The notes under the pieces were generated by a model. The model made no database searches, was not told the origin of the DNA, and saw only the letters and a program-made list of their open reading frames with translations. A stretch of 5,738 nt of DNA from Chromatiaceae bacterium (GTDB lineage Bacteria; Pseudomonadota; Gammaproteobacteria; Chromatiales; Chromatiaceae), in contig JAEHCY010000644.1 in the NCBI GenBank assembly GCA_016880695.1, positions 1-5,738 on the forward strand, in the 5' to 3' direction. Below are positions 1 to 5,738 of the stretch, piece after piece. The translations under genes and the position numbers were made by a program. The first letter of the stretch is position 1, and every line of letters starts with the position of its first letter.

Positions 1-236
1 CTGCCATCCGAGCTATCGCGCCCAAAATTTTCCGGTTAGATCAGGCGGTTGTGCTTAACTCGGTGCCTTTCGGCTTGAATGGCCAAATTGACCACTTTTC
101 AGCTAATTATGGCGTTGCTACATGCGTTCTGAGCATCTTTTCGCCGAAAATGTCGTCAGATTTTGCGTACAGCCGCGTTCCGGATGAAAGTCCGACAGGC
201 TCCTAGGGCCGGGTATTACCTTTCAGTGTTCTGAAC

Positions 237-251
237 GGGGATGTCTTCCCC
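237..251. terminator. Small GC-rich hairpin between the operon end and the left edge
   Basis: GGGGA at 237-241 pairs perfectly with TCCCC at 247-251 around a five-base loop. It lies about 85 bases beyond the stop codon of the tgpA-like gene on the minus strand. No run of T follows on either strand, so it is not a canonical intrinsic terminator. It could stabilise a 3' end or be chance in GC-rich DNA. Confidence 0.22.
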
Positions 252-280
252 CCTATGGATTATTATCAGCGAGCCGATTG

Positions 281-297
281 CCCCGGAGCTGACGGGG
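281..297 (-). terminator. Candidate weak terminator hairpin after the tgpA-like gene
   Basis: CCCCG at 281-285 pairs perfectly with CGGGG at 293-297 around a seven-base loop, beginning about 38 bases after the stop codon of the last gene in the minus-strand operon. Position and GC content fit an RNA 3'-end structure. The minus-strand sequence after it (CAATCGGCTCG) has no T tract, so Rho-dependent ending or simple 3'-end protection is as likely as intrinsic termination. Confidence 0.28.
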
Positions 298-334
298 TGG
301 GGAGTCATTGTTCTCGTCATGCAGCGCGAGCGGG

Positions 335-2416
335 TCAGCCGCTGTGGGGATCTTTGCTTTTCGCCGCAGTCTCCGAGTGGGCGCTTGGGCCCGAAGCAGT
401 GGGTCGGAGCGGTTTTGCGGTGGGGGCGAGTCCAGTGAAGCGGCGCCCTAGTCGCCGAACACCTGCTCGGAGTATGACGAGCCGACCCGGGTCTTTGGTT
501 CTCCCATAGCGCAGGGGCAGATAGGCGTCGATTACTGATTCGATCGCCGGTGCCAGGTCGGGTCGCAGGCGACTCGCCCGGCGGGCGAAGTCGAGCGGAC
601 CTTCCCCGCGACCCCGCGCTACGCCTTGGCGGGCGAGGATCCGGCAGAAACGGGTGAACAGCCGTTGCGCCGGATCGGTCTCCCGTTCGGTGCGCCACTG
701 AAACAGCCCGCTGAGCAGGGCCAAGAACAGGGCGCTGCCGGTCACGGCCGCCACGATCAGGCCGTAGTGTTGGATGAAGCCAAGCCCTAGGCTGCGCAGA
801 AGGGCCCCCTGTCGCTCCGTGGAATAGGCCAGCACCCAGGCATGCCAGGCGGCATTCACCGAATCGGCGAGCTGGGACAGGCTGCGCAGAATGCGCTGGC
901 CGGCACCGGTCGCCTCACCCAGGCGAAAACGCACCGGCGCCTCGCGTGTGAGCCAGGCCGGTGCGGCTCCCCGCTCAATGCGTTCCGGCGGGATCACGGC
1001 GGTGGGATCGACCCGTGTCCAGCCCGATCTGTCCAACCAGACCTCTACCCAGGCGTGCGCATCGGATTGGCGGACCGAGAAATAGTCGCCGAGGGGGTTT
1101 CGCTCGCCGCCGAGGTAACCCAGGACAACCCGGGCAGGAACCCCGGCCAGGCGCATGAGGAGCGCGAAGCTGCTTGCGAAGTGCTCGCAATAACCGCGGC
1201 GGGTCTCGAACAGGAACTGGTCGATGGCCTGAGGACCGAGCGGCGGTGGTTCCAGGGAGTAATAGAACGGCTGGTTGCGGAAGAACCCGAGCGCGCCCTG
1301 CACGATGGTGGCGGGGCCGGCGTCCGGTTGCGAGAAGGAGGCGGCCAGAGCGCGCAGGCGCGGTGTCGCCGAGGGTGGTGTCTGCAGGGCTGACCGTCGC
1401 TCCGACGGGGTTGGTGCCCCGGTGGTGTAGCGGGTAGCGGAGCTGAGGCGGTAGCGCCGTCGCTCGGTCAGGGGTGTGGCGACCAGCACCTGATAATCGC
1501 TGGTCAGCGTCGCGCCCTCCGGCACCTCGACCGGAAGGTCTAGCGCGAACAACCAGCGCTGGTCGGTGGGCTCGAGGGTGACCTCGTAGCGCGCCACGCC
1601 AACCGCCTCCACTAGCGGGGCAGGTGATGGGTTACGCTCGGACTCCGCCCGTTTTTCCCACCGGCGGCCGTCGGTTTGCCACAGCACGGGGCCACGCCAG
1701 TAGAGGTCCCTGGGATCGGGCGCCGATCCATCAAATCGGACCCGGAATGCGACCTCGTCGGAGGGTATCAAGCGAGAAACCGACCCCAGCTCGAGCCAGT
1801 CCGACATGCCGGTGGTGGCGGCGCGTTGGCGGAGGTCGAGTTGCCAAAGGGGCGCATCAAGGCGTGGAAAGAGCACGAACAGGATCAGCCCGAGCGGCGC
1901 GGCCTGTACCGTCAGCACCAGCGCAAGGCGCAGCGATTGGCGCGATTGTCGGCCTGTGCCGCCCCGACTGAGCTCAATGGTAAGGGCTACCGCGCCAATC
2001 AGAACGGCGGCCAGATACACGGCCGTGGACAGCGACTGATCGAACAGAAAATCCGTGACGATGATGAACATGACCAGGATGAAGCCAACGCGCAGGTCCC
2101 GATCCCTTCGGACCTCAAGGGGCTTCAAGGCCGACATGGTCAGGAGCAGCGCCACGCCCGCGTGTCCGAACAGGGTGAGGTAGGCGGCGAACACGTTCGC
2201 GATGCCGCTCAAGGTGAGTGCGACGAGCAGCCAGCGCTTCGGGGCGAGACCGGGCCAAACCAGCGCGCCTGCCCCGAGCCCCAGGGCGAAGACGGCGAAG
2301 AGGGATACGGCCCGTTCCATCTCCGGCAGGAGCGGCAGAGCCGCCAAGGCGACCAGTGCGCTGAGGGTGGCGCGCAGTCCGCGCGAAGGCGGTCGGTCGG
2401 CTTCAGGCGGTGACAT
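335..2416 (-). CDS. tgpA: TgpA-type transglutaminase-like inner-membrane protein (DUF3488 / transglutaminase core / DUF4129)
   Basis: This is a multi-pass membrane protein with a transglutaminase-like, papain-fold domain expected in the periplasm. In 693-residue numbering from the ATG at 2416, hydrophobic segments fall near 13-33, 36-57, 62-94 (probably two helices), 110-125, 130-149 and 162-183. They are followed by the FPRLDAPLW motif typical of the DUF3488 part. The transglutaminase core carries an intact triad: Cys410 in RRGYCEHFA, His454 in DAHAWVE and Asp470 in RVDPT. A further membrane helix at about 550-572 precedes a C-terminal DUF4129-like domain (about 575-661) and a low-complexity tail. 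Length is close to the 668 residues I recall for P. aeruginosa TgpA, which is reported as essential for viability. An alternative GTG start at 2440 would add eight residues. Neither start has a clear Shine-Dalgarno sequence, and I prefer the ATG, which overlaps the end of the DUF58 gene by 14 bases. The family is clear; the physiological substrate is unknown. Confidence 0.93.
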   Translation of the reverse strand: MSPPEADRPPSRGLRATLSALVALAALPLLPEMERAVSLFAVFALGLGAGALVWPGLAPKRWLLVALTLSGIANVFAAYLTLFGHAGVALLLTMSALKPLEVRRDRDLRVGFILVMFIIVTDFLFDQSLSTAVYLAAVLIGAVALTIELSRGGTGRQSRQSLRLALVLTVQAAPLGLILFVLFPRLDAPLWQLDLRQRAATTGMSDWLELGSVSRLIPSDEVAFRVRFDGSAPDPRDLYWRGPVLWQTDGRRWEKRAESERNPSPAPLVEAVGVARYEVTLEPTDQRWLFALDLPVEVPEGATLTSDYQVLVATPLTERRRYRLSSATRYTTGAPTPSERRSALQTPPSATPRLRALAASFSQPDAGPATIVQGALGFFRNQPFYYSLEPPPLGPQAIDQFLFETRRGYCEHFASSFALLMRLAGVPARVVLGYLGGERNPLGDYFSVRQSDAHAWVEVWLDRSGWTRVDPTAVIPPERIERGAAPAWLTREAPVRFRLGEATGAGQRILRSLSQLADSVNAAWHAWVLAYSTERQGALLRSLGLGFIQHYGLIVAAVTGSALFLALLSGLFQWRTERETDPAQRLFTRFCRILARQGVARGRGEGPLDFARRASRLRPDLAPAIESVIDAYLPLRYGRTKDPGRLVILRAGVRRLGRRFTGLAPTAKPLRPTASGPSAHSETAAKSKDPHSG

Positions 2417-3419
2417 CTGGGATGCAGAGTGCCAGCGCACTCAGGCAGCGGTGACGGTGCTCTGCGCCCGAGTTGGGCTCCAGGGTTCGTCCGGGCAGCC
2501 GAAGACCATAGCGTACCCCGCGAGAATCCGCCTCGATGATCTGGCGGCACATCAGGCTCAGGCGAAGCTCGGGGTCCGCCGCGGCGAGGCGGTCCCATCC
2601 GATCCACAGCGCCTCGGCGTGCTCGCCGCCGAACTGCTTGACGAAAAGCCCGCCCCCTCGCGCCATGGCCTTCCAGTGGAGTCGACTCAGTGCGTCTCCG
2701 GGACGGTAGGCGCGCAGGCCGAGGAAATCGTCCACCCCGAGTCCCGAGCTGCCGCTGCCGGTGGGCTCCGCGCCGCTCGCCTCCCTCACTGCCTCGGGTG
2801 CGGCCGCTGCGGGGCTTGGGTAGACCAGGACCCGGGCAGGACTTTCGAGGTAGGACCAGGCACGGAATAGGGCCATGGGGTAGCGGGTCTCGACCCGGAT
2901 GCGCCCGAGCCTGTGGTGGCCCCGCCTGCGGGTCGGGACCAACAGGTCAAGGTTCTTCGGGGTGCCCGCCCCGACCTCGAAGGGAATCCGTCGTTCGCCC
3001 GCCACCAGCGCCAAACCGGGGCGCTCACGACCCCGGGGGTCGGCGATCTGGACCGGGAAGCTCGCCGGCTCACCGGCGAATACCGCGCGTCCCTCGCTAA
3101 TGCGCAGGCGCAGACCGAGGAGATTGCGCCAGGTGTGCAGCATCGCGATCAGGCCGAGGGCCGATAGCAGGAAGGTGAACAGAAGCCCCAGGTTGTTCAG
3201 GTAGTTAAGCGAACCGAGGAACAGGAGAAAAAGGCCACCGCCGAAGATGCCACCGAAGGCGGTGGGCAGGATGTAGATCTGGCGTCGGCCGATGACGGCG
3301 TTCCCCGCCGCATCCGACGCCGCTACTCGGGCGAGGACCCAGAGGCGTGACGGTGCTCCCAGCAGTGGTGGGGGCATCCGGCTGGAGCGGGGAGCGCCGG
3401 AGAGGGCCGCTGCGCTCAC
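2403..3419 (-). CDS. DUF58 domain-containing membrane-anchored protein
   Basis: The 338-residue product has a basic, proline-containing N-terminus, the motif IGRRQIYILPT (43-53) and two closely spaced hydrophobic helices (about 55-72 and 76-95). A soluble region follows with the DUF58 hallmark at about 230-263, containing DDFLGLRAYRPGDALSRLHW and then the KAMARGG stretch. The C-terminal part has IGWDRLAA and GLRLPG, as I recall from TgpA-linked gammaproteobacterial homologues. No clear DxSxS metal-binding motif of von Willebrand A domains is seen. DUF58 proteins are usually encoded beside MoxR ATPases and are thought to be their membrane-bound partners; the biochemical activity is not known. 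The start is GTG at 3419, nine bases after the moxR stop, with no obvious Shine-Dalgarno sequence, so translation is probably coupled. An internal ATG at 3377 would remove 14 residues and cannot be excluded. The 3' end overlaps the next gene. Confidence 0.92.
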   Translation of the reverse strand: MSAAALSGAPRSSRMPPPLLGAPSRLWVLARVAASDAAGNAVIGRRQIYILPTAFGGIFGGGLFLLFLGSLNYLNNLGLLFTFLLSALGLIAMLHTWRNLLGLRLRISEGRAVFAGEPASFPVQIADPRGRERPGLALVAGERRIPFEVGAGTPKNLDLLVPTRRRGHHRLGRIRVETRYPMALFRAWSYLESPARVLVYPSPAAAAPEAVREASGAEPTGSGSSGLGVDDFLGLRAYRPGDALSRLHWKAMARGGGLFVKQFGGEHAEALWIGWDRLAAADPELRLSLMCRQIIEADSRGVRYGLRLPGRTLEPNSGAEHRHRCLSALALCIPDVTA

Positions 3420-3428
3420 GGCGATGGG

Positions 3429-4388
<960 letters not shown>

Positions 4389-4466
4389 CGGTGCGATCCG
4401 GGGCTTGGGGTATGGGGGTGTAGCCTTGCCTGAGCGGGCGGAACCTTCGCGAGCCCCGCCATTTCT

Positions 4467-4493
4467 ACTCTATCATTCGCACGCCCTTGGCAA
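4467..4493 (-). promoter_or_regulatory. Weak candidate promoter for the moxR-DUF58-tgpA operon
   Basis: On the minus strand, TTGCCA (plus 4488-4493, five of six matches to TTGACA) is followed after 15 bases by TAGAGT (plus 4467-4472, four of six matches to TATAAT). The spacing is shorter than the preferred 17, so support is modest. It would place transcription start about 70 bases before the moxR ATG. The only reason to expect a promoter here is the divergent gene arrangement. Confidence 0.2.
4471..4476 (+). promoter_or_regulatory. Possible -10 element for mnmG
   Basis: TATCAT matches the TATAAT consensus at five of six positions and sits 38 bases before the mnmG ATG, in the only AT-rich patch of the intergenic region. 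No convincing -35 hexamer lies 16-18 bases upstream, and there is no extended -10 TG. It overlaps the minus-strand candidate, so the two promoters could compete for polymerase. mnmG could also be transcribed from an activator-dependent site. Confidence 0.2.
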
Positions 4494-4508
4494 CGACAGC
4501 GCATGCTT

Positions 4509-5738
4509 ATGTTCGTCCGTGAAATCTATGAGGTCATCGTGGTCGGCGGCGGTCACGCCGGCACCGAAGCGGCTTTGGCGTCGGCCCGAACGGGGGCGAG
4601 GACGCTACTGCTCACCCACAACATCGAGACCATCGGGCAGATGAGCTGCAACCCGGCCATCGGCGGCATCGGTAAGGGGCATCTGGTCAAGGAGATCGAT
4701 GCCCTGGGGGGGCTGATGGCGCGCGCGGCGGATCGCTCCGGTATCCAGTTCCGCATCCTTAACGCCCGCAAGGGCCCCGCGGTGCGGGCCACCCGCGCCC
4801 AGGCGGATCGCCTGCGCTACAAGGCGGCGGTGCGCCGAGCCCTGGAGCGGCAGCCCAACCTCGATCTGTTCCAGCAAGCGGTGGATGATCTGCTCCTCGA
4901 AGGCACTGAGGTGGCCGGTGTGGTGACCCAGATGGGGCTGGGGTTCCGCGCCCGGGCGGTGGTGCTGACGGTGGGCACCTTTCTCGCCGGGCGGATCCAT
5001 GTGGGCCTCGCCAACTACAGCGGCGGACGGGCGGGTGATCCACCGGCGGCGACCCTGGCGCAGCGGCTGCGCGAGCTGCCGCTACGGGTGGAGCGACTGA
5101 AAACCGGGACCCCGCCGCGGATCGACGGCCGCACCATTGACTACAGCCTGCTCGACGAGCAGCCGGGCGATGTCCCAGTCCCGGTGTTCTCCTACCTCGG
5201 GCGGCCTGAGGAGCATCCGCCTCAGGTGAGCTGTCATATCACCCACACCAACGAGCGTACCCATGAGGTCATCCGCGCCGGGCTCTCGCGTTCCCCCCTC
5301 TACACCGGGGTGATCGAGGGCATCGGCCCGCGCTATTGTCCCTCCATCGAGGACAAGGTGGTCCGCTTTGCGGAGAAGGCATCGCATCAGATCTTCATCG
5401 AGCCCGAAGGGCTCGACACCCACGAGGTTTACCCCAACGGCATCTCCACCAGTCTGCCGTTCGACGTGCAATGGGACCTGGTGCGCTCGATGCGGGGATT
5501 CGCCGAGGCGCGGATCACCCGTCCGGGCTACGCCATCGAGTACGACTTCTTCGACCCCCGGGATCTCAGGCCGACACTCGAGGCCAAGCAGATCTCAGGG
5601 CTCTTCCTCGCCGGGCAGATTAACGGCACCACCGGTTACGAGGAGGCGGCGGCCCAGGGTCTCCTCGCCGGGCTGAATGCTGCCCGCCTCGTACGCGCGG
5701 AGGAAGGATGGTGGCCGCAGCGCGACGAGGCCTATCTC
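4509..5738 (+). CDS. mnmG: tRNA uridine-5-carboxymethylaminomethyl modification enzyme MnmG (GidA), 5' part, cut by the window edge
   Basis: MnmG is a cytoplasmic FAD-dependent enzyme that works in a complex with the GTPase MnmE to install the (carboxymethyl)aminomethyl group at C5 of wobble uridine 34 in a subset of tRNAs, using methylenetetrahydrofolate. Visible are the FAD-binding GGGHAG (13-18), [12 protein letters not shown] with Cys47 (47-58), the first GidA signature [11 protein letters not shown] with Cys277 (273-283), and the second signature, [17 protein letters not shown] (368-384), continuing LLAGLNA. Both cysteines sit at the residue numbers I recall for E. coli C47 and C277, so this stretch aligns without net gaps. 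410 codons are present; about 220 residues (the MnmE-binding helical C-terminal region) lie beyond the edge. The ATG at 4509 fits the family N-terminus. An in-frame ATG at 4503 would add two residues. Neither has a clear Shine-Dalgarno sequence. No frameshift or missing key residue is seen. Confidence 0.98.
   Translation, partial: MFVREIYEVIVVGGGHAGTEAALASARTGARTLLLTHNIETIGQMSCNPAIGGIGKGHLVKEIDALGGLMARAADRSGIQFRILNARKGPAVRATRAQADRLRYKAAVRRALERQPNLDLFQQAVDDLLLEGTEVAGVVTQMGLGFRARAVVLTVGTFLAGRIHVGLANYSGGRAGDPPAATLAQRLRELPLRVERLKTGTPPRIDGRTIDYSLLDEQPGDVPVPVFSYLGRPEEHPPQVSCHITHTNERTHEVIRAGLSRSPLYTGVIEGIGPRYCPSIEDKVVRFAEKASHQIFIEPEGLDTHEVYPNGISTSLPFDVQWDLVRSMRGFAEARITRPGYAIEYDFFDPRDLRPTLEAKQISGLFLAGQINGTTGYEEAAAQGLLAGLNAARLVRAEEGWWPQRDEAYL

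Larger units (their letters stand above)
1..334. other. Gene-free, lower-GC region downstream of the tgpA operon
   Basis: No convincing gene is visible here. By hand count, bases 1-180 are about 49% GC and 181-300 about 58%, clearly below the coding DNA that follows. On the plus strand the frame beginning at base 3 stays open for 67 codons to a TAG at 204-206. It has no start inside the window, and its translation (it begins AIRAIAPKIF and includes FSPKMSSDFAYS) matches no family I recognise. An open run of this length is not remarkable at 50% GC, so it may be chance, or the tail of a gene or pseudogene that enters from the left. A perfect palindromic arm pair, TTTTCG and CGAAAA around one base, lies at 138-150. 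The site CCTAGG at 202-207 marks roughly where composition changes and could be an insertion boundary. No RNA gene, DnaA box cluster or CRISPR repeat was found. Confidence 0.6.

Noticed and set aside
1..334. Replication origin near mnmG or in the low-GC left edge
   Set aside because: mnmG is often near oriC, so I looked for DnaA boxes (TTATCCACA-like) and AT-rich 13-mers here and in 4389-4508. I found no cluster; the nearest string, TTATCAGCG, is a poor match.
216..698. Minus-strand open frame of 160 codons overlapping the tgpA 3' end in another frame
   Set aside because: It is out of frame with the tgpA C-terminal domain, its composition is Pro/Arg-rich noise, and no ribosome binding site is evident. 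It does not indicate a frameshift, because the tgpA frame is intact through the DUF4129-like region.
1676..2413. Long open frame (245 codons) on the plus strand opposite tgpA
   Set aside because: It lies antisense to a clear DUF3488/transglutaminase gene, its translation is rich in Arg, Gly and Gln with no recognisable domain, and long antisense frames are expected in GC-rich genes.
2202..2870. Open frame of 222 codons on the plus strand opposite the tgpA / DUF58 junction
   Set aside because: It spans the boundary of two well-supported minus-strand genes and shows only low-complexity Ala/Arg/Ser composition.
4436..4460. Inverted repeat GGCGG / CCGCC in the divergent intergenic region as an operator
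   Set aside because: The arms are only five bases with a 14-base gap in GC-rich sequence, which is expected by chance, and no second copy is present.
4605..5000. Minus-strand open frames opposite mnmG
   Set aside because: mnmG is unambiguous on the plus strand, with all family signatures; these frames are shadows of it.

Overview
The window looks like chromosomal DNA from a GC-rich gammaproteobacterium, possibly of the Chromatiales or Ectothiorhodospiraceae type. The basis is a strongly GC-biased coding composition, an MnmG that keeps the same residue numbering as my recollection of the E. coli protein, and a MoxR / DUF58 / TgpA gene order known from Pseudomonas and relatives. The taxonomic placement is an inference, not a search result.

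Layout. Bases 1-334 hold no convincing gene. The first 180 bases are about 49% GC by hand count, well below the coding part of the window, and an incomplete open frame runs through them to a TAG at 204-206. Two small GC-rich hairpins lie between there and the end of the first gene. On the minus strand, in transcription order, come a MoxR-family AAA+ ATPase (4388 to 3429), a DUF58 membrane-anchored protein (3419 to 2403) and a TgpA-type transglutaminase-like membrane protein (about 2416 to 335). The three are separated by +9 and about -14 bases, so they almost certainly form one operon. A divergent intergenic region (4389-4508) separates them from mnmG on the plus strand (4509 onward), which is cut by the window edge after 410 codons.

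How the genes work together. MoxR ATPases are regarded as chaperone-like AAA+ proteins that often act with a partner encoded next door. Here the partner candidates are the DUF58 protein, whose two membrane segments precede a soluble domain, and TgpA, a multi-pass inner-membrane protein whose transglutaminase-like domain with an intact Cys-His-Asp triad should face the periplasm. A cell-envelope assembly or remodelling role is the usual proposal, but the substrate is not evident from sequence. mnmG is an unrelated tRNA-modification gene that shares only the divergent promoter region.

I see no strong sign of an undescribed system. The least explained part is the low-GC left edge, which could be the end of an inserted element.
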